A stretch of DNA of 64,000 bases from Camellia lanceoleosa (lineage: Eukaryota > Streptophyta > Magnoliopsida > Ericales > Theaceae). The notes under the pieces are model-generated. The model searched no databases, had not been told where the DNA came from, and saw only the letters and a list, made by a program, of their open reading frames with translations. Position 1 is the stretch's first letter. Each line of letters begins with the position of its first letter. The DNA is taken from assembly GCA_025200525.1 (NCBI GenBank), contig CM045762.1, forward strand, positions 109,094,734 through 109,158,733, given 5' to 3'. The translations under genes and the position numbers were made by a program. Below, piece by piece: positions 32,563 to 43,611 of this stretch.

Positions 32563-34894
32563 TGTGACGACTGGGTCTTTATTTTCCTTCTTTTTCTTTC
32601 CTCTTCACTTCGTCCTCTTTTGCTCGCGTTGAGTTTGAAATGTCTGGAAATAATTTTTGAAATTAAAGTCCTTATTTTTGTTTTTTAATTCGGTGTTGAG
32701 GTTCCTTTATTCCGAGGAGTGCGAGGCCTAGTCCGGAGAGCTCGGGAACCGAGTCAGAAAATTCTATGCTGCTGGCCAAGGCTGCACGTGCAGGGATGAG
32801 CCGCACATGCTTGGAGTGAGGCTGCACGCGCAGTGAAGGTTGAGCAGCAGGGGTTTGCACACTATCTAAAAGGCTCATGTGGAGTGAGGTACGGAAGGGG
32901 GCACCGCATGTACGGGGGTGTAGGCCGCACGTGCGGGGGAGGCGCACCCCACGTGCGGGGAAGGGCGCCGCACGTGCGACCAACTGGGCAATCCGAAACT
33001 CTATTTTTCTTCCTCTTTTTGGCCGAACTTATATCACATTTGGGGCTTTTTATTCTCACTCTAAACCCTATTTTTCTTCCCCTCTCTAGAAAACCTCCTC
33101 AGACACCAAAAACTCCTTGATTTTGCAATCCTTTGGATCTAGATTCATCATCATCCTCATCTCTCTCTCACAAGCTTTGAAGATCAAAAGCTAGGGCTTA
33201 TCTTGGTGTAGTGGAAATTGAAGAGTCTTTCACTTTGAATCTAAGGTTTCACCTTCTCCTCTTCATTGAACTTTGAGGTAGGGATTTCTTGAGTTATATA
33301 TATATAAGTTTTGCTATTTGATGATGATTTAAAAATTTTCTTCTAGTTTTTATGTTGATTTCAACATTGTGATTCAAAAGTGTAGAGAGTTTTAAAAGTG
33401 AGTTTGTATCTTAATCTTTTTACCAATTTTAGAGGGTTTCCTTCTATTAAGCTTAAGAAAAATGGTTTTGATAGGGTTTCACCAAGGAAATGAGAAATGT
33501 TTGGTTTTTATGAAAAACCCTAGGAATTGGGGATTTTTGGAAAGATATGAAAATGTCCATGGAATTCTTTCTTTTCTTTTGATAAAAAGATGAATGAGTA
33601 CAGATTCCATAATGTGGTTTGCAAAAAGGGCAATCTTGTTAACATATTGAAATGGAGAATTTGTTTTAAAAACTATTGTTAAATAAATGATGATATATGG
33701 TTGTGAGATGGCAATTTTTGTGCACTATGGATTTTGAGAATTTTAACATTGGAGGTTAATATTTGAAAACACTATATGTAGTCTTGAAGAGACTAGATTG
33801 TTAAGACTTGTGAAATGTGAAATTGTAGCTATGTGTTGATGACATATGATTATCTTGTGAAAGAACATTTAAGAGAAGAAATGAGAAATGTGAATGTTGA
33901 CATTGTTGTAGAGATATTTGACAAATGGAGAAATGTTGTGAGGCATGGAGAAATCATGGTATTGCATACTCATTTAATTTAATATTATGCATTGTAAACT
34001 TGGATTGAAGATATTTATTTCAAGAATGAAAAAGGCTTTGTAATAAGAACAACGGTAATGTGTATGGGGTAAATAGGTTTGGTAAGTCCGGTTAGGAGGT
34101 GTAGATGAAATGATAAGTTGGCCTGAGTGTCCGAGGTGAAAGACCAAAAACACGCGCGGAGGAGGTACCACTTCCCTTCCGGTTAACAACCGGTAAAGTG
34201 GGGTTATTGGTAGTGCTTGTTGAGCCTACTTGCAGACACCAACCTAGGGATTACCTGAGTCATATTTACCGCCCCTATTAATTTAAGAAGAATTGGAAGT
34301 TTTGAAATTGATGAGAATGTAAAATATTATTGAAAACATGGTGACCTCCAAGTTATGCTTTGAAATGAAGTTCTTCTTTATTATGGCATTGCATGGCATC
34401 ACATTTGCATATGATGTTGAGAAGTTTTGCATAACTGTATATACTTTGTTAGAATTCTCTATTGGGTTTTGTGCTCATCCCTATAGGACATTGGTGCAGG
34501 TAAAGATGTGGTGATCCCGCCAAACTGAGGGCGTGGATATGTTTTTGGTAAAGAGTAGATTGCTCTTTTATTTGTGTTAACTTTTTATAAAGCCAAGGGC
34601 TAATTTGTATGGGTCCAAGAGACCATTTTATGTAACCGGGCTATTGCCTTGGAACTTGTAAGCCCTTGAGGGCCTTATTCGTTTTGATTAAATGATTTTA
34701 CATGCTATAGATTCATCTACTAGTTTGTCAATGAATGTATAATCGCATGTGAGATTACTTTTGTATAACATTTGGAACTATGTAAAGGAACATGGTGAAT
34801 ATATCTTTCCGGCATCCCTTGAGCCATGGTTATTATCTTATAATGAATGTGGCATGATGTATTATACATGTTGGGTTTATTTCGGGGCGTGACA
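32563..34894 (+). mobile_element. Solo LTR, family Y, second copy
   Basis: TGTGACGACTGGG...CGGGGCGTGACA flanked by perfect ACAAT (32558-32562 and 34895-34899). Same family as 1764-3977. A cluster of GCACGTGC palindromes lies at 32781-32979, followed by an acttatatcaca TATA-like site (about 33029) and a CT-rich leader. The conserved Tekay LTR block is at 34115-34275. It inserted two bases inside the copia-2 internal region. No internal coding sequence. Confidence 0.9.
32781..32979. promoter_or_regulatory. Cluster of CCGCACGTGCGG-type palindromes (G-box core)
   Basis: Seven variants: ctgcacgtgcag (32782), ccgcacatgc (32801), ctgcacgcgcag (32822), ccgcatgtacgg (32904), ccgcacgtgcgg (32925), cccacgtgcggg (32948) and ccgcacgtgcg (32968). 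CACGTG is the core of plant bZIP/bHLH binding sites. The cluster is upstream of the TATA-like site. The minus-strand copy at 1764-3977 keeps two worn members (about 3758-3788). Confidence 0.65.
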
Positions 34895-34899
34895 ACAAT

Positions 34900-34912
34900 C
34901 TTAAAACAGATT
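34900..34912 (+). promoter_or_regulatory. Candidate self-complementary primer site of copia-2
   Basis: In the pre-insertion element this sequence (cttaaaacagatt) lay two bases after the LTR end (..GGACAACA-AT). Its reverse complement, aatctgttttaag, differs at one base from 41124-41136 in the copia-2 3' LTR. No TGGTATCAGAGC is present in 34895-35100. Copia-3 has the equivalent arrangement. Confidence 0.55.
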
Positions 34913-36410
34913 ATATGTTTCTCCTAAAATTAGATAAATAGATTCATATGTAATTTGTAATAAATTAATTTTGTATATTGTAGTAGTTCATTGCTTCTAT
35001 TAATAGGTTTTATTGATTAAAAAAAAAAATTTGCATGCTACTGTTTTGTTTTTCCGAAGCATCGAAACACCTGTAGGATACTCTTTCACCTACATAGAAT
35101 TCATGATTAGAAATGCAATTGATAAATACATTTCTCATGTGTTAGTATTATATGCAATGTTATTTTCTAATTTTCCAATTTAATAAGAATGATTTTTATT
35201 TCTAGATCTCTAGCATAATTTGTATGCTTATTTATTTCTAGTATAATCTTACTATATGAGCATGAATTCTAAATTTCCTACCATGATTTGCATGCTTTTT
35301 AGTCTATAGCTTTTCTATGATAGCATGCTCATGATTTATAATTTTCTAGTATAATCAACATGCTTATTATTTTATAGTTTCTGGTTTAAATTGCATGTTA
35401 TTGCTTCTAGTTTCTAGAATTATTTGCATGATGCTATTTCTAGATTTTTAGTTTAATTTGCATGTTGATTGCTTCTAGTTTTCTAGAATTATTTACATGT
35501 TAATTGCTTCTAGTTTTTTAGGATTATTGCATGTTCATTGCTTTGTAGTAATTTCATATAACTCTTGCCTATCAATTTTAATTTAATTATTTGTTTTTTT
35601 TTTCTAAACTTGTCTAGCATTTTAATTCTCTAGTTGATTGTGCAATTAAATTGATTTCTAGAAAAGGAAAATATATATATATATAGTTTATTGCATTGCA
35701 TGGAATTTTACAGTTTCTTTAGATTATTTGTTTTGTATTATGTTGTGTTTTTCTGCTAACTTTCTTTACATGTATACCTATGCGAAAGGGAATGGAAAAA
35801 TAAGTACAAAACCAAACAAATAGAATTTGATACTGTAAAACCAAAAATTTGAACTACTAGCCTTTTTATTAAACAGAAATACCTAAGTGTGGAAATGAGT
35901 TTTTTGGATTAAAAGAATCCTTATTTGGATTGGTTAATTTTTCTTATAATTGAAACAATCTTTTGCTTGTGTTCTAGTAGTGGTTGGATTACCTAATATT
36001 TTGAAGCAAGTTTGTTTGCTTGTAATTTTTTGGTAGCATTTATATTTGCTTGTAAAGTTTTGGTAGCAATTTTGATTGCTTGTAATTTGGGTAGCAATTT
36101 TTAATTGCTTTTAAATTTATTTGGAACTTGGTTTCTTTAACCTAGTTTACCCCCTAGAAAACTTAATTCTAAATTTGTTTTCCATGGACAATGAGTCAAC
36201 ATGCTCTTGAAAATTTTGTCTAAGGTTAACTGGTTTTAAGTGGGACTGGTGTGACCCCTCCAGTCTTCCTGAAAACTTTCCTGACCATGTTTGATTTTGA
36301 AGTTAGTAGTGAGACTAGTTTTGAATTAAATTTCAGACTTTTAGATTTTCTAGTATTAAGTTTAGTTTCTAGAAAAACATAATAGTGAAATTCTGTTTTA
36401 TTTTTCAGAA
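34913..36410. other. Untranslated leader of copia-2, no gene
   Basis: AT-rich with locally repeated phrases: 'ttgcatgttaattgcttctagtttctagaattatt' style repeats at about 35390-35560 and 'gtagcaattttgattgcttgtaa' repeats at 36010-36110. A short TA run is at 35672-35685. No open frame with family resemblance. The gag ATG is at 36411. Confidence 0.6.
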
Positions 36411-37176
36411 ATGGCAACTGTGATTAATGATATTGCTACAGCAGTAGCAAATGTTGATGGGGATCAGAACCCCAGGTTAATTGGCCTAACAACCCCTACT
36501 GTGACCCCTGTAGTCAATCTTGTTGCTACTCGTACGGTTCTGGAGGGACCGTTCAACCATCATGAGCGCCCCAAAGAAATTTGCTGGTGTGAATTTCAAG
36601 AGGTGGCAGCAAAAGATGTTGTTTTACCTGACAACTCTTAGCCTTGCGATGTTTTTGAGTGAGGATCCACCAGCCAAGAAAAAGAATGAACAAGATAAGC
36701 AGAAGTTCATGGTTCTAGATGTTTGGAAGCAATCGAACTTCCTTTGCTGGAATTATGTTTTGAACGGCTTGGTAGATACACTATTCAATGTGTTTTATAC
36801 CAAGAAATTGGAGAAGAAGTTGTGTGATGATTTGGACAAGAAATACAAAATGAAGGATGCTAAGGCAAAAAAATTTGTTGTTGGCCGATTTTTGGATTTC
36901 AAAATGGTGGACTCTAAAACCGTCATTAGCCAAGTCCAAGATTTCCAAGTAATTCTGCATAAGATTCATGTAAAGGGAATGTTGCTAAGTGAATCATTTT
37001 AGGCAGGTGCTTTGATTAAGAAGTTGTCTAATGGCTGGAAAGACTTCAAGAACTATTTGAAGCATAAGCGAAATGAGATGACAGTCGAAGAGCTCGTTGT
37101 TAGGCTCCCAATTGAGAAAGATAATAGGAAGAAAGGGAGCAGTACCTCCACTGTGAAAGCAAATATGGTTGAGCAT
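36411..37176 (+). pseudogene. Copia-2 gag
   Basis: Start M-A-T-V-I-N-D-I-A-T. After a frameshift near 36570 the capsid region reads F-A-G-V-N-F-K-R-W-Q-Q-K-M-L-F-Y-L-T-T-L, then W-K-Q-S-N-F-L-C-W-N-Y-V-L-N-G-L and L-Y-T-K-K-like steps. Y-K-M-K-D-A-K-A-K-K-F and L-I-K-K-L-S-N-G-W-K-D-F-K follow. This is the UBN2/gag domain of plant copia elements. Stops at about 37000 and 37180. It gives the full-length gag against which the deletion in copia-3 is seen. Confidence 0.82.
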
Positions 37177-37735
37177 GGCTAGTTCTCGGGGGTCAAGAGG
37201 AAGCCACCTACAAGCAAAAGCTTGAAGTTGGGGGCTAGAGGTGGTGTCTCCAAAAGGCTAGTCTACAAGCCGCAAGAACCTACTTATAGGTTCAATGAAA
37301 AGTGTTTCAACTATGGAAGCGAGGGGCACAGGGCGGTTGATTGTCGTAAGAAAAAGAAGCCTTACAAGAAGAACCCTCCACAAAACAAAAGTGAGGCTCA
37401 CATGACTGAAATAAAGGATCTATCTCAAGATACAGATGACATGCATATGTCTGCTGTTGTCTCTAAAGTGAACATGGTGGGGTCCAATCCGAAAGAATGG
37501 TGAGTGGACACTGGGGTCATTCGCCATATCTGTGCTGAGAAGAAAATATTCACAACTTTCGAACTAGTTTCAAATAGTGAGAAGTTGTGCATTGGAAATT
37601 CTGTAACCTCAACTGTTAAAGGGAGAGGCAAGGTAGTCCTGAAGATGACTTCAGGAAAAGAGTTGACTCTAAACAATGTACTATTTGTACCAAACATTCG
37701 TAAGAACCTTGTCTTGGGACTTTCCTAAGCAAGCA
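37177..37735 (+). pseudogene. Copia-2 nucleocapsid knuckle and protease
   Basis: The knuckle C-F-N-Y-G-S-E-G-H-R-A-V-D-C has its second Cys changed to Tyr. A Lys-rich linker leads to [18 protein letters not shown], the protease site (D-T-G present, preceded by a Trp-to-stop change at 37501). [14 protein letters not shown] follows. A frame change at about 37728 moves into S-K-H-G-F and the pre-integrase segment. Confidence 0.82.
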
Positions 37736-37957
37736 TGGCTTTTGCATGGTTTTTGAATCCGACGTGTTGACCAAAAGCGCAGTCTATGTAGGTAAAGGGT
37801 ATATGTCTGGTGATATGTTCAAACTTAATGTAATGACTATTATCCCAAAGAGTAATGAGAAAACTTCTTCTTCTGCTTATATGTTTAAGTCTCCTGAATT
37901 ATGACATGGTAGACTTAAATTTAGAGAGAGAACCTCGAACCACGATCATAATCAATT
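37736..37957 (+). pseudogene. Copia-2 pre-integrase remnant and integrase deletion junction
   Basis: Reads V-Y-V-G-K-G-Y-M...F-K-L-N-V-M-T-I-I and ends H-G-R-L, the start of the GAG-pre-integrase domain. In copia-3 about 1 kb of integrase lies between H-G-R-L and K-S-F-G-P-D-F-L. Here the two are about 55 bp apart. The spacer holds a 20-bp filler (37921-37940) that repeats 38002-38021 with one mismatch. Confidence 0.8.
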
Positions 37958-38810
37958 ATATGTTCTTCAAGTCCTTTGGTCTAGACTTCTTGACTTATAT
38001 ATTAGAGGGAGAACCTCGAACTTTTCATGAAGTTGTGACTTCACCTAAAAGTCCTTTGTGAAAAGAAGCGATTAAAAGTGAAATTGACTCCATCTTAAAA
38101 ACCACACCTAAGAGTTTGTTGATCTACCCCTAGGCAGTAAGGCCTTGGAGAGTAAGTGGACCTTTAGAAGAAAGATGAAAGTGGATGGGTCAATTGATAA
38201 GTATAAAGCTAGGCTAGTTATCAAAGGATACAAGTAATGAAAATGCCTGAATTATTTTGATACGTATTCACCTGTGACTAGGATTACATCCATTCGCACG
38301 GTGATTGAGATAACAGCTTTACGTGGTTTCGAGATACATCAGATGGATGTAAAGACAACTTTCTTAAAATGGAGATTTAAATGAAGAAATCTATATAGAG
38401 CAACTCGAGAGATTTTCAACTCCAGGGCAAGGTAAGAAAGTTTGTAAGCTTTTCAAATCATTGTATGATTTGAAGCAAGCTCTTAAGCAATGTCATGAGA
38501 AGTTTGACAACATTATGTTGTCAAATGGGTTTAAGATCAATGAGTGTGGCAAATGCGTATATGTTAAAGATACTGACAGAGGTTATGTCATTTTGTGTCT
38601 ATAAGTTAATGACATACTCATTGTTGGTAGTAATGATGAGATGATTAAAACTATCAAGAGATTGTTAAATTCTAAGTTTGACATGAAAGATATGAGTTTT
38701 GTAGATGTGATTTTGGGTATTAAGATTAGCAGAACTTCTGGTGGTATTGTACTTTCTCAATCTCACTATGTTGAGAAAATACTTAAGAAATTTGGTAAAT
38801 CAGTACGAGT
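37958..38810 (+). pseudogene. Copia-2 reverse transcriptase
   Basis: Runs K-S-F-G-L-D-F-L-T-Y, then S-K-W-T-F-R-R-K-M-K-V-D-G-S-I-D-K-Y-K, then Y-S-P-V-T-R-I-T-S-I-R and I-H-Q-M-D-V-K-T-T-F-L (frameshift) N-G-D-L-N-E-E-I-Y. K-S-L-Y-D-L-K-Q-A, V-N-D-I-L-I-V-G-S (catalytic YVDD is altered and preceded by a stop) and L-G-I-K-I-S follow. Multiple stops and at least two frameshifts: inactive. Confidence 0.85.
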
Positions 38811-39577
38811 GTGTCAAGGACACTAGTAGACTTGAGTCTATATTTGATCAAGAATAATGGTGAGAGTGTCTCTCAGCTAAAATATTCTTGGGTCATTGGG
38901 AGTTTTATGTATCTGATGAGTTGTGCAAGGCCAGATATAACCTACTCTATTAGTATGCTTAGTAGATACATGAGTAATCCTCATGCTACTCATTGAAAGG
39001 GCATTATACGAGTGTTGGGTTACCTACGCTACACCCGGGATTATGGGCTGCATTATACTAGATACCAGCAGTACTAGAAGGGCATAGTGACGCAAATTGG
39101 ATATCTAATATAAAGGACACAAAATCTACTAGTGGTTATGTGTTTACTCTCGGAGGGGCAGCTGTGTCTTGGAAATCTTCCAAGCCGACGTGTATATCAA
39201 AATCAATGATGGAATCTGAGTTTATTGCTTTGGATAAAGCAACAGAAGAAGCTGAATGGCTATGCTAATTTGTTAAAGATATTCCACGTTGGCCGAAACC
39301 TATGCCCACTATCTGTATTCATTGTGATAGCCAATCGACGATTGGATGGGCACAGAGTAATATGTATAATGGAAAGTCTAAACATATCCGTCGTAGACAT
39401 AATTTCATACAACAACTACTCTCTAATGGAGTTGTCTCTCTAAACTATGTAAAGTCTAAGGACAATATTACGAATCTGTTAACCAAAGGGTTAACTAGAA
39501 AGTTAGTAGAAATGTCATCAAGAGGATTGAGGTTAAGACCTTTAGTAAACGTTACCAGAATAGAATACCCAACCTAG
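38811..39577 (+). pseudogene. Copia-2 RNase H
   Basis: D-L-S-L-Y-L...Y-S-W-V-I-G-S-F-M-Y-L-M-S-C-A-R-P-D-I-T-Y is followed after frame changes by D-A-N-W and [32 protein letters not shown] and H-I-R-R-R-H-N-F-I-Q-Q-L-L complete it. Typical plant copia RNase H with stops at about 38994, 39076 and 39270. Confidence 0.82.
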
Positions 39578-40142
39578 CTGATTGGAGATCCCAAGATCTG
39601 GTTCAAAGGGACAACCTAACTGCGTGTAACGGGTGAGTCACTGAAGAAGTAAATCCTCTTGCCCATTCCTTTATATAGTGATACCCTATAGGGGTAAAAT
39701 GTTAAGCTAATGCTTTTAATGACCTAAGTGATGTGAATAGTCAACAATGGTATAATGAGATACCTTATATAGGTCGCCTATGTGAGTGCGAAGTGGGGCC
39801 GCTTCTTTAAGAATTGACAAGGCCGAATTCTTTAAGAACACTCACTAAACCAAGTAAGTGTTCCAAGGTCAAACTGGACACACCAGTAAGAACAAGAACA
39901 ATGGTTGGAGTAACTCCTCTGTGAGGTCTATTGTCTCAGTTTACACAAATAGCAGAACAGTTCAAGACATCATGTTCATTGATCGGCCAGTGAATTTGAT
40001 AGGCTTTCACTGCGAAAGGTTCAAGGCCAACAGCTACCTTTACTGATGCAAGGTTAGTCTGTGTGCGCTCTTTTTCAGAGTTTTTGTTGTTAAAAGTTGT
40101 CTGTTTTTCTTTATTCGGTCAATTTTTATTCATGTGGTAGAT
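39578..40142. other. Copia-2 3' untranslated region with PPT
   Basis: Begins ctgattggagatcccaagatctgg, shared with copia-3 (50103 on). It ends ttcatgtggtagat right before the 3' LTR, where copia-3 has ttcatgtgggggat. This is the polypurine tract position, with the copia-2 tract mutated. No gene. Confidence 0.7.
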
Positions 40143-41203
40143 TGTTGGAAAAATATAGTTTTATGGTGGCTTTAATATGAAATTAAAGTGGGTACCAATC
40201 ACCGGTTGAAGTGGGATCAAATGGGTCTAGATTCTTTGTAATAAGATCTTTACACCACAAAAAGAATGACAAAAAATCATTGAGAATTGAATGAAAAATT
40301 AGCCTCATAAATGAGGTATTGAGAATGGTGTGTAATCACATATCCTACATTTCGTAGAAGAAAGTATTAATAGGTATTTAAACCCAAATTTTTGATAAGG
40401 GCATGAGCTCTTTGGGGCATCCATATTTTCCAAAGGAAGGAGTTATGGATACTTCAATGATGGGCTTAGGCCAAAACTATGTTCTTAGTTGCTTATGCAA
40501 AAAATACCACGCATGCGCTGCTCGGTCACCCGGACTGAGCCGAGCTGGGGTCGGGGCTGGGTCCGTGGTTCATGATCCATGGGTCGAAGATTGTGGATCT
40601 TGGATCTTGGGACTTGAGTTTGAGGCTTGAGGCTTGCTGGAATGGGTTAGGTTTAGGCTGGGCCAGATTGGTGACCCATCAATCTAATTTTTTTTTTAGA
40701 CGAGGTCAGATTATTATGGCTGCTGATATGCACACATGTGTATATAAAGTGTGTAACTTACACACTTATTTCCCATTAGTTTTGGTGCTTTTGATTCTTC
40801 AGTTTTGCAGATTGAAGTATGCATTTGTTACTGGAAGACTTATCATTTCTTCCCCATTGTGTATAAAGGAGACATCCTCTTTGGTTGGAGTACAAAATTT
40901 TTTACCTCAAATTATATAGTGTCACAATCCAAACTCACCTCTATGGAGTGGAGTTGTTACATATAGTCAGTTTGCTCCTATCATATTCTTCTTGTGAAAG
41001 AGAGTGCTGCCATTATCAGTTCGCCGGAGCTAAAAAGAAGGTGCTTCTGACTTAGTGGGTTCTAATCGTTGTATCTTGTGAGACAGATGCCGGCATACCT
41101 CTAGCACCCATGGTGAGGCGGCGAATCTATTTTAAGAAAACGGTGGTATCATACAGGTTTCGGTTTAATTCCTTTTCTTATTTCAGTATTTTATTTTGTT
41201 TTA
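40143..41203 (+). mobile_element. 3' LTR of copia-2, right end missing
   Basis: Matches 31449-32450 in order, including TATATAAAG (40741-40749) and the gaggcgg/cgaatctattttaag block (41116-41136). The match stops at about 41203 (ttttattttgtt|ttaaggg). It carries a 42-bp insertion at 40920-40961. Confidence 0.85.
40920..40961. mobile_element. 42-bp insertion with TG...CA ends and 5-bp TSD
   Basis: TGTCACAATCC...GTTGTTACA is flanked by TATAG at 40915-40919 and 40962-40966. The 5' LTR of the same element has a single TATAG at this site (about 32190-32200). On the minus strand the ends read TGTAACAAC and ATTGTGACA, close to family Z LTR ends. Possibly an LTR reduced to its ends, or a tiny non-autonomous element. 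Confidence 0.75.
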
Positions 41204-43608
41204 AGGGTCAAGTTGGTAATTTTTTTTACATCTCCCCTCGGGGAGCCCAGGCATCAGAAAGCTTCTATCTCCACACACCAAACCCTCGAAGTACACATCT
41301 CTTTTCAAGGCATACACTTAATGATTTAGGAATATCAAGTTTTGCTCAATACACATAATTTCTTGTAAAAAATACCCCTAACTTCTTCAACCTTCAAACA
41401 TAGCCTAACCATAGCCATTATTCACCGTCACCACCGCGAGTCCGCCCACTCCATCTCCAGCTGCTATTATTACTATCTCCAGTGGCCCTCCTCAATCTTA
41501 CCCCACCTTCTCCCACTTTCCCTTTTTGCACCTCCGCTCTTAACTAGCCTTCTTTGACACCCTCTCCTACAACCTTCACACTTGCAACACACCATCCCAA
41601 CCCTCCTTACACTCCGACATCAACGATTGTGATAAAGAGAGAGACACACACACACACACATAGAGAGAGAGAGAGAGCAACTTGAGTTTCGAGATAGAGA
41701 GAGATCGAGGCAACTAGGGTTTCATAGAGAAAGGGGTTGCGACAATGGTTTTGGCACAAGGAAAAGTGGTGGTCGCGAAGATGCCCAAGAGGGGCTATGG
41801 GTTGAGTTTGTAGTGGTGGAGAGCTCGTGCCAATAAGGATTTCACAGTGGAGGGTTACAACAAAGGTGATTTGTGGCAGTGGTGATGGAGGTGGCTAATG
41901 TTGGGGTTAAGAAGTGAGGCTTTTGGTAGAGAAGATAAGAACATTTTGGTAATTTTATAGGAGGATAAAATTGTAATAAAAAATTATATCATTAAGTGTG
42001 TGAACAAAAAGAAAATGAGATGTAAAAATGGAACCTCCCTAGGTATCATACACACCCCAAAAATAAAGAGCCTTAAATATTCGAAGAAATAGCCATCAAT
42101 AATATATATGGGAATATTACCCTCCAACATGGCTGTTTTCTGTTTTGGTGAAGGATTCATCATATATTTGATTATTTGCTTGTCTATCAATATTATCATT
42201 CTAGCATTTTGATGACAAAAAAAAAAAAAAAAAAATAGAAGAAGAAGAAGAAGCAATTTTTACAAAAATTGGTAGTTTTTTTTTTTTTGTTAAAATTACA
42301 TTTCAACTTCTACAATTTGACTTAAATTTTTAGTTTCTATTATTTTAAGTTGAACAATTTGTTCATTAAAGGTGGAGGTTAAAATTAACAATTCAAAGGA
42401 AAGAAGAAAAAAAAAAATTGGATAGAGGACAAAAGTGAAATTAAATTTAAAGTGTAGAGACTAAATTATTTAAATTAAAATAATTAGAACTAAAATAAAT
42501 TTTAAATCAAACAATAGGAATAAAAAGTAGGGAGAATAACAAATTAGTGTAGATTTTGAATTTTTTTTTTCCTTCAGATTAATGATAAACATTACAAACT
42601 TTAATTATAAAGAGTGTATGTATACTGATATATAATTAATTTTTAATTTTTCCTAAAAGGTATAACTTATCATAATTTTTTTTATTGATTCCCGAAACAA
42701 AAAATGAGTTGCCACTGCTCACACCACAAACAACCATCCTTCAGTCATACCAATTCAACGACATCAAACCGACAAAGTCACCTAGGCCACAACACTAGAC
42801 AATCACGTCTGATTAGGGTGGACAAACGTCGGATTTAGGCCTCGTTTGGGAACATGCTATTTTAGTAATTTTTTGACTTTTTACGAAAAGATGTGCAGAA
42901 AAGTAGAGAGGTGATGTGACTAGTTTTAGTTGGCTTTTTGGCTTTTTGGCTAAAATAGCCACTCCTTAGATAGGTTTAGCTCAAGCCAATACCATGAAGT
43001 GAGAATAAAATATGTCATTTTAGGTTTTTATTTGTCATGATTTTAAAAAATTAAAAGACCAGAAGTTTACTATTTTATTTAAGTGATATTATCTTATTTA
43101 AATCGTATTATCTTTATACTATATTATTTTAAACTCAATCTATACCCGACTTATATTATATAAAAAATTAAAAAATACACATATTTAGATCATCTCAAAC
43201 CACCCATAATCTCGATTTAGTTAGATCTGATATGAGGTTTAACCTAGCTATCCCAAGTTGAATTGCAAAAAAAAATTAAATCTCAAATCTACCTACTTAT
43301 CCAAAACATATGAGCTATTAATTTTAATTTTTTTGGGTCTTAAAATGCTATTAAATTATTTAGACACTTTTAATAATATTTGAATTAAAAATAATAATAA
43401 AATTCAACTGTCAAATAAATATAAACTTAAAATAAGTGTTTTAATTTAAACTCTACAAATAAATATATTTATATATGTATTTTTTTTAATTCTTTATTAT
43501 TTGTTTGGCATATTTTATGATTAAATAATATAAAATTAATATTTTATAAATAGACGAGTGAAGTTGGATTAGGTTAAAACTTTCTATTTTAAACTTTGGT
43601 CTAAACAT
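41204..43608. other. Non-coding stretch
   Basis: No gene recognised. CA/GA microsatellite at 41640-41678, an A run at 42217-42234 and a GAA run at 42238-42253. 42841-42960 starts ctcgtttgggaacatg, like a Tourist-type terminus, and contains repeated gctttttggc. No matching opposite end was found. Confidence 0.5.
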
Positions 43609-43611
43609 TAA

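Larger units (their letters stand above)
31449..41203 (+). mobile_element. Copia-2, integrase-less Ty1/copia element
   Basis: The 5' LTR starts TGTTGG at 31449 and the 3' LTR starts at 40143. Between them, in order, are gag, CCHC, protease, RT and RNase H, with integrase missing. A family-Y solo LTR splits it at the 5' LTR/internal junction. The 3' LTR stops matching at about 41203, so the right end and right TSD are lost. Without the solo LTR it would be about 7.4 kb. Overall design, LTR ends and post-RNase H sequence are shared with copia-3 (45019-51808). Confidence 0.88.

Noticed and set aside
42841..42960. Possible further Tourist-like MITE (gcctcgtttgggaacatg)
   Set aside because: No matching inverted end or TSD found nearby.
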